Shown piece after piece: positions 17,813-27,400 of a DNA stretch of 64,000 nucleotides. A program made the position numbers and the translations under genes. The stretch's first letter is position 1. Each line of letters starts with the position of its first letter. A model generated the notes under the pieces. It did no database searches, was not told the origin of the DNA, and was given only the letters and a program-made list of their open reading frames with translations. Source of the stretch: Calothrix sp. NIES-2098 (GTDB lineage Bacteria > Cyanobacteriota > Cyanobacteriia > Cyanobacteriales > Nostocaceae); contig AP018172.1 in assembly GCA_002368175.1 (NCBI GenBank), positions 3,594,001 to 3,658,000 on the forward strand, in the 5' to 3' direction.

Positions 17813-18375
17813 TCCTCATCCTATGAAGATAAATAGGATATTGCTTTACTCAAGCGATATTTTTATTGAATTTTTATTTAACTTAGATTAATTTTCCTAT
17901 TTATTTGAACTTTTTTATTAACCTGTAAGTCTACTGTTGACTTTATTAAGTAACTGCTCAAAATTTAATTTTTAGTAATTACTGTTTAGATCGAATGAGA
18001 AATCAAGCTGTGGTTTCTACTAAGAAAAATTGAGCAAATTGGTTAAGCTCAATGATATTTGTAGTAAATATGCTGGAACCTAGGAGAATCTCAGCATTCC
18101 AATATTGAGAAAATGCGATCGCCAAACTCATGGTTTACTTCTTGGGGTAGAGATTTTAAGCGATCGCTCTCTTCCTCAATCCACCGATCGATAGTTTCCC
18201 ACAGCATGAATTTGTTTTCTCAGCAACTGGGATGGATTTTTGCATAGCTATCTCACTAAAGGATAACGATCGTTTTGCAAAAAATTAAATATCATCTGGG
18301 AGGTACTACATACTTGTGGGTTGAAAAATTACAGAGTAAAAATTACTAGCCCATATCTATTTTTTAGCAAATATC
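17813..18375. other. Intergenic region, AT-rich
   Basis: About 560 bp between divergent genes, with three HIP1 or HIP1-like sites (around 18118, 18163 and 18185). It must hold promoters for both flanking genes, but I see no clear -10/-35 pair, operator or RNA gene. Confidence 0.5.
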
Positions 18376-19179
18376 ATGACTTCCCAACCCTTAGATTCGT
18401 CTATTATTGCTGCGCTAGCCGAGTTTGAGAAATCCACAAGCCCTAGTGTCTGGGCTAATTTAGATAAAAAGCAAGTGCTGGCGGAGATGAAAATCCGTCT
18501 TAACGATCCATTTCAAGTTAATCAGGGGGGACAACCATTTTGCGGGCCAGCATCAATTTTGTTTGAACTAATTCGCAAACAACCACTCAGATATGTGCAA
18601 ATTTGCCGCAGTTTGTTTGAAACTGGGAGTTTTGCAGGACAAACTAGACGCATTCAAGCAACCGAGAGACTGCGGCGCAGTCAAGGTAGACTGCGGATGA
18701 CTCAAGCCGATTGGATGGTTTTGGCAACATTACGAGAATCAGAAAATCTTATTTTCCCTGTTGAACCAGATGCACCCGATATTCTTCGCAATTTGGCTGG
18801 AATGACCAAATCTTGGGAAATGAAAGGCTGGGTGGGTGAAGTCTTAGGCTACCGCCAAGTCAACTACATCCATACATATATATACGGTGAAACTGAAGCT
18901 TTGAATACATCTGCCCAAGTAATTGCTTCTGGTGGTGTAGCTTTTGCATTAGTCACAGCCCAAGGTTTACTTGGCAATGATAATCAGCCTTTTTTGCCTT
19001 ACCCCAACCATTGGATAACCATACTAGGGAATATCTCTATCCAAAAAGGTTTATTGTGGTCAAAAGATACGGGACGTTTCAGTATGGATGTGTACTCTTG
19101 GGCGAATAAATATCACATCGACTTGGGTAAAGCTCCATTTGAAGATTACTTCTGGGGTGTGGTTTTGGGTTCAATGTAA
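18376..19179 (+). CDS. Unrecognised protein with cysteine-peptidase-like motif
   Basis: 267 residues, no signal peptide, no membrane helix. I do not recognise a named family. Residue C56 sits at the start of a helix in GGQPFCGPASILFELIRK, and H212 lies in a strand PYPNHWITILG; this order (Cys at a helix start preceded by a Gln, His in a later beta strand) is the layout of papain-like and C39-like peptidases. Q53 would be the oxyanion-hole residue. Between them is a helical region with an Arg-rich loop (RLRRSQGRLRMTQADW). Peptidase or amidase activity is an inference. It stands alone between the PEP-CTERM gene and the lpt operon. Confidence 0.75.
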   Translation: MTSQPLDSSIIAALAEFEKSTSPSVWANLDKKQVLAEMKIRLNDPFQVNQGGQPFCGPASILFELIRKQPLRYVQICRSLFETGSFAGQTRRIQATERLRRSQGRLRMTQADWMVLATLRESENLIFPVEPDAPDILRNLAGMTKSWEMKGWVGEVLGYRQVNYIHTYIYGETEALNTSAQVIASGGVAFALVTAQGLLGNDNQPFLPYPNHWITILGNISIQKGLLWSKDTGRFSMDVYSWANKYHIDLGKAPFEDYFWGVVLGSM

Positions 19180-19332
19180 AGGAAAAATAAATTCGCGCGA
19201 AACCTTAAGCTTGGGGTAAGCGTCAATAGCGTCAGTAATTATCCGAGATTAGTCCAGATGGGATTTTTCGCCTTTGGAGAAAGTAGTTGAGATAATTAAA
19301 ATACAAGCTGAAATTCTAAATTGTAAATTCTT

Positions 19333-19830
19333 ATGATGCCCCCCGATCGACTGCCCAGAGCGCAAATACGTCGCTTTGCCTTAGCCTTGGTGTTACCAGC
19401 TACACTTTTGGGCGCAATGGTTTTTCCTTTGCAAGTCAAAACTGTGACTGCACAAACAGCAGGGGGAAATCGCCCTTTGACTATACGCTCTGATGTCCAA
19501 GAATATGATGCCAAAAGCCAAGTAGTAACTGCTCGCGGCAATGTCCAAATGTCATATCCTGCGCGCCAAATTCAAGCAACTGCGGCGCAAGCACAATACT
19601 TTAGCAAAGAACGCCGAATTGATTTCAGTGGTAATGTCTATATTTTGCAACAGGGTGGCAATAGTATTCGGGCGGAGAAGGTAACTTATCTGATCGATGA
19701 AGGCAGATTTGTGGCCTTACCCCAATCTAATCGGCAGGTAGAGTCTATCTACATGGTACAAGACGCAGAACTTGGCGGTCAGTCTGTAAAACCTGCCCCA
19801 AAGACACCACCTCTCAAACGTTCTAATTAG
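19333..19830 (+). CDS. lptA: LptA/OstA-like periplasmic LPS-transport protein
   Basis: 165 residues. An N-terminal signal segment (residues ~12-38, ending VTAQT) is followed by an OstA/LptA beta-jellyroll: RSDVQEYDAKSQVVTARGNV, QIQATAAQAQYFSKERRIDF and NSIRAEKVTYLIDEGRF. LptA forms the periplasmic bridge that carries lipopolysaccharide from the inner to the outer membrane. It is followed by lptB 30 bp later and an LptF/G permease, which strengthens the call. Confidence 0.88.
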   Translation: MMPPDRLPRAQIRRFALALVLPATLLGAMVFPLQVKTVTAQTAGGNRPLTIRSDVQEYDAKSQVVTARGNVQMSYPARQIQATAAQAQYFSKERRIDFSGNVYILQQGGNSIRAEKVTYLIDEGRFVALPQSNRQVESIYMVQDAELGGQSVKPAPKTPPLKRSN

Positions 19831-19860
19831 CAGCAGTTACAGAGAAAGGGCGTCTCTAGC

Positions 19861-20589
19861 GTGAAAATTATCCTGGAAAATATTCACAAATCTTACGGCA
19901 AGCGGCAGATTGTTAATCGTGTTAACCTTTCTGTTGCCCAAGGAGAAGTCGTTGGTTTACTAGGGCCGAATGGCGCAGGTAAAACCACGACCTTTTATAT
20001 TGCCACAGGTTTAGAAAAACCGAATCAGGGAAAAGTCTGGCTAGATGGTCTCGATATTACTGGAATGCCAATGCATAGGCGAGCAAGATTAGGCATTGGC
20101 TACCTAGCCCAAGAACCAAGTGTTTTCCGCCAGCTTTCGGTACGCGATAACATACTCTTAGTACTAGAGCAAACTCATGTACCACAGTGGGAATGGTCAG
20201 GGCGAATGCAGAATTTACTGCGGGAGTTTCGTTTGGAAAAAGTGGCTAACAGTAAAGGAATTCAACTTTCTGGGGGCGAACGACGCCGGACGGAATTAGC
20301 CAGAGCCTTGGCTGCTGGTAGAGAAGGGCCGAAATTTTTGCTTTTGGATGAACCATTTGCGGGAGTCGATCCCATAGCGGTTTCAGAGATTCAGCAAATT
20401 GTAGCGCGACTTCGCGATCGCGGTATGGGTATCTTAATAACAGATCACAATGTCCGCGAAACTCTGGCCATTACCGATCGCGCTTACATCATGCGCGAGG
20501 GACAAATTCTCGCTTTTGGTAATGCCAACGAACTTTATAATAATCCGTTGGTGCGGCAATATTATTTGGGCGATAATTTTCAAGTCTAA
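19861..20589 (+). CDS. lptB: LPS export ABC transporter ATP-binding protein
   Basis: 242 residues from a GTG at 19861. Walker A GPNGAGKTT, Q-loop YLAQEPSVFRQLSV, signature LSGGERRRTELARAL, Walker B FLLLDEPFAGVDP and H-loop ITDHNVRE are all intact. The sequence around the Q-loop and the short length match LptB, which powers the LptF/G permease. It is 30 bp after lptA, so one operon is likely. Confidence 0.93.
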   Translation: MKIILENIHKSYGKRQIVNRVNLSVAQGEVVGLLGPNGAGKTTTFYIATGLEKPNQGKVWLDGLDITGMPMHRRARLGIGYLAQEPSVFRQLSVRDNILLVLEQTHVPQWEWSGRMQNLLREFRLEKVANSKGIQLSGGERRRTELARALAAGREGPKFLLLDEPFAGVDPIAVSEIQQIVARLRDRGMGILITDHNVRETLAITDRAYIMREGQILAFGNANELYNNPLVRQYYLGDNFQV

Positions 20590-20764
20590 AAAAATAGCGA
20601 TGGAGCAATAATTTCCCAGAAGATTGTTGAGCCTTTATTCTTACGTATTAATCCAGAGTTTTCAATCTAATTTATCGGCTAATGGGAAGTTATTTTTAAT
20701 ATTAAATTCAAGATAAATCCTAAGCTGTGTCTGGGTTCTAGATATTTACTTTTTTAATTTGCGT

Positions 20765-21940
20765 ATGATTACAAAGAAGCTCACATCTTATTACACTATC
20801 AATTCGCTGATGCCTTTTACGATCATGGATCGCTACCTTACCAGCGAATTGCTACCGCCATTTTTATTTGGGGTGGGAGCTTTTTCATCAATTGGAGTGA
20901 CAATTGATGCTGTATTTGACTTAGTAAGAAAAATCGTAGAATCTGGGCTACCTGTAGACATCGCCCTTCAAGTTTTTTTATTAAAACTGCCAACTTTCAT
21001 TGTTTTAGCTTTTCCGATGTCCACTCTGTTGGCTACTTTGATGACCTACAGTAGGCTTTCGAGCCAGAGCGAACTGATTGCCCTGCGTGGCTGTGGGGTG
21101 AGTGTTTATCGGATGGTGCTAACTGCGGTGATGTTAAGTTTGGTGGTGACAGGGCTGACGTTTGTGTTTAACGAGCATATAGCGCCAGCAGCCAGTTATC
21201 AAGCAAATATGACTTTAAACAATGCCTTAAAGTCAGACAAACCAATTTTAAAACAGCAAAATATTTTTTACCCGGAATATCGCGAGACAAAAGCGCCTGA
21301 TGGAACGACAAATAGGATATTGACACGCTTATTTTACGCCGATCAATTCGACGGTAAACGGATGAGTGGTTTAACAGTTATCGATCGTTCGGAAGAAGGT
21401 CTAAATCAAATTGTGGTCGCAGAATCAGGCCAATGGAACGGATCGCAAAATGTTTGGGATTTTTATAACGGCACAATTTATTTAGTAGCTCCCGATCGCT
21501 CTTATCGCAACATTCTGCGGTTTGAACACCAACAACTGCGGCTTCCCCGCACACCGTTGAGTTTGGCAGAAAAAAGCCGAGACTACGGCGAGATGAACAT
21601 TTCCGAAGCATTAGAACAGCTAGCAGTAGAAAAACTCGGTGGCGATCGCCAAAAAATTCGTAAACTTGAAGTCCGGATTCAACAAAAAATCGCCTTACCT
21701 TTTGTCTGTGTCGTGTTTGGTTTGGTAGGTGCAGCTATGGGCAGCGTACCCCAGCGTAGTGGGCGCGGTACAAGCTTTGGTATTAGCGTCATCGTCATTT
21801 TCTCGTATTACTTTCTCAGCTTTATTACTGGAGCCTTAGCACAGGCAAATGTGCTATCTCCGTTTATGGGCGCTTGGTTGCCTAACTTTATCGGGTTGGG
21901 AACAGGCTTATTTTTATTGTTCCGAGTTGCTCAACGATAG
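20765..21940 (+). CDS. lptF: LptF/LptG-family permease
   Basis: 391 residues from the ATG at 20765; a TTG two codons earlier, an ATG at 20810 (MPFTIMDRYL) and one at 20825 are other candidates, and the family usually begins near MDRYLTSELLPP. It has six membrane helices: three near the N-terminus (PPFLFGVGAFSSIGVT ..., FIVLAFPMSTLLATLM, MVLTAVMLSLVVTGLT), a periplasmic beta-jellyroll (~145-290), then three near the C-terminus. This is the YjgP/YjgQ fold that extracts LPS from the membrane. Only one permease gene is present here; the partner may be elsewhere or the protein may be a homodimer. The gap to lptB is ~170 bp. Confidence 0.88.
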   Translation: MITKKLTSYYTINSLMPFTIMDRYLTSELLPPFLFGVGAFSSIGVTIDAVFDLVRKIVESGLPVDIALQVFLLKLPTFIVLAFPMSTLLATLMTYSRLSSQSELIALRGCGVSVYRMVLTAVMLSLVVTGLTFVFNEHIAPAASYQANMTLNNALKSDKPILKQQNIFYPEYRETKAPDGTTNRILTRLFYADQFDGKRMSGLTVIDRSEEGLNQIVVAESGQWNGSQNVWDFYNGTIYLVAPDRSYRNILRFEHQQLRLPRTPLSLAEKSRDYGEMNISEALEQLAVEKLGGDRQKIRKLEVRIQQKIALPFVCVVFGLVGAAMGSVPQRSGRGTSFGISVIVIFSYYFLSFITGALAQANVLSPFMGAWLPNFIGLGTGLFLLFRVAQR

Positions 21941-21944
21941 GAAA

Positions 21945-22105
21945 TGGGCATGGGGCATTGGAGATTTGTCATTTGTCAAGGGTCAAGAGTCAACAGTCAA
22001 AAAGCAATAGTTATTAGTTATTTCCCCCTTGTCCCCTTTCTCCCCACACTCCCCACACTTCCCACACTCCCCACACTCCCTCTGCCCCTCTGCCTCTTCC
22101 CCTCA
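21945..22105. repeat. Low-complexity CCCCACACTC repeat
   Basis: The stretch 22021-22103 is a pyrimidine-rich run with tandem CTCCCCACA decamers (four or five copies, 22040-22078) followed by CTCTGCCCCTCTGCCTCTT. It is preceded by a GTCATTTGTCAAGGGTCAA block. A plus-strand frame through it is an artefact of the repeat. Confidence 0.75.
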
Positions 22106-22109
22106 ACCC

Positions 22110-22730
22110 TCAAGAACTATACTGCCGACATTCCGGGGCTTCTGGGTTGTCTTTACAGTATTCTTCAAAAGAGTGTTTGGCTGACTCCATACCTTCCGCT
22201 TTTTGATGAGCCGCTTCTGCTTGTAGTTCTTCAACTTCATCCCAAGCGGCGGCGCAGGCTTTGGAATAGGCACCTTGCTCGGTACAAATACTACGAGCAT
22301 CTGCGATCGCTTTTTGAATTCTCTCTTCCAACACCAGGGCTTTTGGCGCTTCCACAAAGTCGCTTTTTGTCAAAATGTCGGTAATTGAGATGATGCCCAA
22401 CAGTTTACCTTGAATCACAGGTGCCCTTCGGATACCAGTATTAGCAAATAACCGTGCCACATATTCCACACTCAACTCAGGATTGACGACAATGCAAGGC
22501 TTGCTCATAATTTCGTAAACCCGCACTTGCTTTGGGTCTTTACCATAGGCAGTTACTTTATAGACAATATCCGTTTCTGTCACCATGCCATAGGCATCAT
22601 GCTCGTAGCGACGATCCACAACCAGCGCCCGCAATCCTTTTTCCTTCATTAGCCCCACCGCTTCAGCAACTGTTGCTGAACCACGAATGCTAACTACGGT
22701 CTTGGTCATGATATCTTCAGCTTTCATCAT
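22110..22730 (-). CDS. CBS-CP12 fusion protein
   Basis: 206 residues. Two CBS motifs form a Bateman module: MTKTVVSIRGSATVAEAVGL through TETDIVYKV (~8-58), and MSKPCIVVNPELSVEYVARL through GIISITDILTKSD (~75-127). Residues ~136-206 are a CP12 domain: a helix with Cys pair ICTEQGAYSKAC, the core AAWDEVEELQAEAAHQ, and the C-terminal Cys pair EYCKDNPEAPEC. CP12 in cyanobacteria binds GAPDH and phosphoribulokinase under oxidising conditions to switch off the Calvin cycle; CBS domains sense adenine nucleotides. CBS-CP12 fusions are known in cyanobacteria. Both Cys pairs are present, so both redox loops should work. The start may be either of the two leading ATGs. Confidence 0.92.
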   Translation of the reverse strand: MMKAEDIMTKTVVSIRGSATVAEAVGLMKEKGLRALVVDRRYEHDAYGMVTETDIVYKVTAYGKDPKQVRVYEIMSKPCIVVNPELSVEYVARLFANTGIRRAPVIQGKLLGIISITDILTKSDFVEAPKALVLEERIQKAIADARSICTEQGAYSKACAAAWDEVEELQAEAAHQKAEGMESAKHSFEEYCKDNPEAPECRQYSS

Positions 22731-23064
22731 TGCTGTAGTCTCCTGGTAAATAGTACTATGCGGTGCGAGAACGCAGTGGGCAGCGCACAGTTTAGTAACT
22801 AGAAAGTAGCTACAACAATAAACTTAGACCAGCTTTCCATTCCCGATCATATCCAAAGTGACCGTCGCTGCAAAACTACAAAAAGTAAATTTTTAACTAA
22901 TAATTGCCCTTGACTAATGACTCATCAAGATTGAGCAGTTAGGATGAAATCAACTTGAAAGTATATTTGAAATATTTTCTCAACACGAAATTTTTAGTAG
23001 CGTCAGTACCCTAAAACTACGTAAATTGTTGGCATTTCACAGTAAATTCCCTATACCTAAAACC
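22731..23064. other. Intergenic region between divergent genes
   Basis: About 330 bp holding the promoters for the CBS-CP12 gene (minus) and the Ser/Asn-rich protein (plus). It includes CTTGACTAATGACTCATCAAG near 22910 as a dispersed repeat. No operator or RNA gene is evident. Confidence 0.5.
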
Positions 23065-24303
23065 ATGTCAAATCGCAATTATCCCCCTGCCTACTTACGC
23101 TATCTTAAAGCCAGGTTACGTAATTTAGGGCGACCTAGCTTTTGGGTGACAGCAATTTTGTTTTCTGTTCTTGGATTAGGAATGTGGGAATATCTTTCAA
23201 ATCCAGATCTGTTTACTCAGAAACAGAATCAAGAAACTGCTGCACCCAAGGTTGCTGAATCATCTCTATCAGCTGAAGATCGAGCTGCGGTTGCAGATAT
23301 TGATAACTTACCAGTCCTGATTAAAGACTTTGAGCAAGCAACTCTGATGACAGGATTAAATAATCCTGAAGAAAATTCCAAAGCTAAGAATAGCCAAAGC
23401 TTATTTGATGATGTAATTAATCAACAATCGTCTGTTACAGATGTTGCCAAATCAAATCCTAGTTTGGGAATAGTTAATAGCGTACCTACATTAAAGGAGA
23501 AAAATCCTTTTGTTGTACAAGCAGACAATTTATTGCGATCGGGTTATAGTAATAGCCCATATTTAGGTGTGAAATCATTAACTACCTCCACAGGAGAAAC
23601 AGATAGTGCAACAACATCTTTTAACCAAAAAATGGGATTAGCTAATCAAAACAATAAAACTCAAAATTCTGTTTTAAGTAGTCCCTTGCAAACAGCGATC
23701 GAAAAATCGCAAAACCAGAATTCTTCTAGTTTAAATAGCCCAAATTCTAACCCCACAAATATTATGGGGACTAGTTCCTACACTGGAGTCACATCGCCAA
23801 ATCAGAGTATTTCTAATTTAAATAGTTCAAATTCTAACCCCACAAATATTATGGGGACTAGTTCCTACACCGGAGTCACATCACCAAATCAGAATATTTC
23901 TAACTTAAATAGTCCAACTTCTAACCCCACAAATATTACGGGGACTAGTTCCTACACCGGGGTAACATCGACACCACCCAGCGTCAATACAGGGACGGGT
24001 TATACTCAACCAACAACAAACCTCAATCAAAGTTCTTACACGAACTTCAATAACAGTCAGCCAGTCTCCAATGGAGTGCAAGCAACGTCAGTAACACCAC
24101 CCGTCAACTCGGCGATCGGTAACATTTTTCCATACTCGACACCTTCTCAAACTCAAGGCGCTGTCAATCCATCAACCCCAACAGTTTATGGTAATTATGG
24201 CGTGCAGCAACCTACTCAATTACCCCAGTCTCGAATCTCTCTTCCTCGCCCTACACCAGGGCCTTATGGTGGAGTTCAAATTAATGGCTACACCTATCCT
24301 TAA
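23065..24303 (+). CDS. Membrane-anchored Ser/Asn/Thr-rich repeat protein
   Basis: 412 residues from the ATG at 23065 (a TTG upstream at 23026 is less likely). A basic N-terminus (RYLKARLRNLGRPSFW) precedes one membrane helix (residues ~28-46), so the rest is probably periplasmic. Residues ~70-180 are mixed and helical, and ~225-330 hold about three copies of a 29-residue unit (LNSxNSNPTNIMGTSSYTGV...). The tail is Thr/Pro/Tyr-rich and ends RISLPRPTPGPYGGVQINGY. The composition suggests a disordered surface or cell-wall linked domain. I recognise no family; no catalytic motif is visible. Confidence 0.75.
   Translation: MSNRNYPPAYLRYLKARLRNLGRPSFWVTAILFSVLGLGMWEYLSNPDLFTQKQNQETAAPKVAESSLSAEDRAAVADIDNLPVLIKDFEQATLMTGLNNPEENSKAKNSQSLFDDVINQQSSVTDVAKSNPSLGIVNSVPTLKEKNPFVVQADNLLRSGYSNSPYLGVKSLTTSTGETDSATTSFNQKMGLANQNNKTQNSVLSSPLQTAIEKSQNQNSSSLNSPNSNPTNIMGTSSYTGVTSPNQSISNLNSSNSNPTNIMGTSSYTGVTSPNQNISNLNSPTSNPTNITGTSSYTGVTSTPPSVNTGTGYTQPTTNLNQSSYTNFNNSQPVSNGVQATSVTPPVNSAIGNIFPYSTPSQTQGAVNPSTPTVYGNYGVQQPTQLPQSRISLPRPTPGPYGGVQINGYTYP
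23730..23970 (+). repeat. 87-bp tandem repeat in the Ser/Asn-rich gene
   Basis: Three adjacent copies of an 87-bp unit begin near 23733, 23820 and 23907 and encode 29 residues each, including NPTNIMGTSSYTGVTS. Copies one and two are nearly identical at the DNA level and the third is diverged. Recent duplication or slippage is likely. Confidence 0.85.
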
Positions 24304-24484
24304 AGAGCAATTATATTAAAGGCGATCGCTGGTTTTGATGCAGTTCATAAAAGCGATCGCTTGTTTGTTAAAGACACAGTATCCTGATTGAGACTTGTAT
24401 ATTCTTCAGTAACCTCATCCTTGCTTAGACTATTTACCTGCAAAAATTATCGCTTTGCTTCCTAGAAAATTTTTAATTTGTAAC

Positions 24485-27400
24485 TTAGACTTTTGTTACA
24501 GATTTTTTAGTTGTGGCTTGATGAATTGGCAGTTCAATGACAAACTCTGTGCCTTTACCGAGGTCAGATTGGCAGTAGATTTTACCGTTATGTTTATCAG
24601 TCACGATTTGATAGCTAATAGAAAGTCCTAAACCCGTGCCTTGACCAACAACCTTGGTGGTAAAAAATGGATCGAACAGCCGAGATAGTACTTTTTCATC
24701 CATACCAAGTCCGTTGTCAGCAATCCGAATTGCAATCCAGCCATCATCGATCGCAGAGGTAGAAATTATGATTTCGCTCGGATTTGCTGCAATTAATTCA
24801 GGAGATGTGCGTGCGTTTCGCTCGTCTAATGCATCAATGGCATTAGATAGCAAATTCATAAATACTTGATTCAACTGACCGGGATAGCATTCTATTAGCG
24901 GTAAGGAATCGTAGTCTTTGCTCACATTAATGCTAGGGCCATCAGATGAAGGCTTCAAGCGATGTTGCAAAATCATCAATGTACTGTCAATTCCTTCGTG
25001 AATATTTGCTACTTTTAATTCGGCTTCATCTAGGCGAGAGAAGTTACGTAAAGAAGCGACAATTTCGCAAATGCGCTCGCTACCAATCTGCATAGATTGG
25101 AATAATTTCGGTAGGTCTTCAATTAAAAAGTCGATTTCGGCTTTCTTGAAAAACTCTTGGATCTCCGGTACCGTATCGGGATAATGATGTCGGTAAAGCT
25201 CCAGACAACGAAGTAAATCTTTTGTGTATTGGTGGGCGTGTTCTAAGTTGCCGTAGATAAAATTAATGGGGTTATTAATTTCATGGGCAACCCCTGCTAC
25301 TAATTGCCCCAAACTAGCCATTTTTTCTGCGTGGATAATTTGCATTTGCGCAGTGCGTAACTCATTAAGTGCCTGTGCGAGTTGATTTGCTTCTGCACGG
25401 GTTTGACCGAGCAAACTCGATTGTTGGAATAAGTTAGCTTGACGTAAAGCGACACTGAGTTGAGCTGCTACTTGGGAGACAAATTCTAATTCAGTCTCTT
25501 CCCAATTCCGGGGATGAGTACATTGGTGAATGCATAACAATCCCCATAAATCATCGCCTTCCATCAGCGGGACAATAACTTGTGCTTTGACTTGGAATCG
25601 CTCAATCACATCAAGATGAGGCACTTTGGAGCCAATGCTGTTGATATCAGAAATTACTTGTACTTGCCCTTGGCGACATTGGGGTGCAAAATGGTCGCCG
25701 AAGCAATAGTCTTGTACTTTAACAGCAAGGGCAGACTCAAATTGAGGTAACACATCTTCAGCGATAAATTCCCCACTGCAAAAACCAACATCAGGGTCAA
25801 AACGGAAAATACCGACGCGATCGCCTGTGAGCGATCGCCGCACTTCGTGTACTGTAGTCTGAAAAATTGTCTCCAAATCCAAAGATTCGCGAATTTTGAC
25901 GACCAAATCAAATAAAATCCGGCGTTGTTCTGCTGATTTGTGCAGTTCGTTGGCGCGAGTTTGGACTTGAGTCATCATTTGCGAACTTTGCAGCGCTACT
26001 CCGAGTTGGCTAGCAACTTGTCCCAAAAATTCTACTTCCACACTCTCCCACTGACGCGGTGCAGAATGTTGATAAGCAGCTAGCAATCCCCACAATTTCC
26101 GCCCGACAAAAATTGGGGTCAATACGTAGGCGCGAATCTTGAATTGCTCCAAAATATCGAGGTGACAGCGTGAATGTCCAGCTTGGTAGATATCGCCGAT
26201 CGCAAAATTTTCGTTGTGGCGATAGCGTCCGCCTTTAGTTTCTTGGAGATGGGTATCTTCCCAAACTAAATTTTTCCCAAATGGATTGATGCTGTCCCAC
26301 TGTGCTTCAACCATGCCAAAATGACTGACAAATTCGCCACTCCAGTCTGGATTAAAGTGATAAACCGCTACTCGCTCAACTCGCAGCAGTTGACAAACTT
26401 CTTGGCAAGTTGTTTTGAGAATTAAATCGATGTCTAAGGACGAGCGAATTTTCCCGACTACTTCTGTTAGTGCCCGTTGCCGTGCGATCGCATCTTGCAG
26501 GGCAATGGCCTGTTGTTTCGACTGAGCCAAATTCTCGGCTTGCTGAATCGCTACCCCCAATTGTGCCCCTACCTGTCCGAGAAACTCAACTTCGTAATCT
26601 GCCCATTGGCGCGGTTCGGAGTGTTGATAAGCTGCTATTAGTCCCCAGAGTTTAGGGCCGATGAAGATCGGCGCTAAAGCGTAAGCCCGAATCTTGAATT
26701 GCTCTAAAATATCGATGTGACAACGTGAGTGCCCTGCTTGATAAATGTCATTAACGGCAAACGTCTCGTTATGGCGGTAACGCCCACCTTTGGTTTCTTG
26801 CAGGTAAGAATCTTCCCAAACCAGATTTTTGCCAAAGGGATTGATTCGATTCCACTGTGCCTCAACCATGCCAAACTGGCTGACAAATTCACCGCCCCAG
26901 TCTTCATTGAAGCGATAAACTGCTGCCCGTTCAATTTTGAGGAGTTTGCAAAGTTCTTGACAGGCGGTGTTGAGAATAAATTCGGTGTTCGCGGACGAGC
27001 GAATATTCCCTACCACTTCCATTAAAGTACGCTGCCGGGCAATTGCATCTTGTAATTCTGCTGTGCGTTGTTTGGAAGTCCCCAGAATTTCTGCTTGCTG
27101 CATTGCTACACCGAGAGTAGTGGCAGCTTGTACTAAAAATTCAACTTCGTCTGTATACCATTGGCGAGGTGCAGAGTGTTGATAAGCTGCAAGCAAACCC
27201 CACAGTTTTGCTCCCACGAAAATAGGTGCGATCGCATACGCCCGAATCTGAAACTGTTCTAAAACCTCAATATGACAACGAGCATGGCCTACCTCATAAA
27301 TATCACTGACGGCAAAAGTCTCACTTTTGCGATATCTTCCTCCCTGAGTTTCTTGCAAGTGGGAATCTTGCCACACCAAGTCCTCTCCAAAGGCGGTCAG

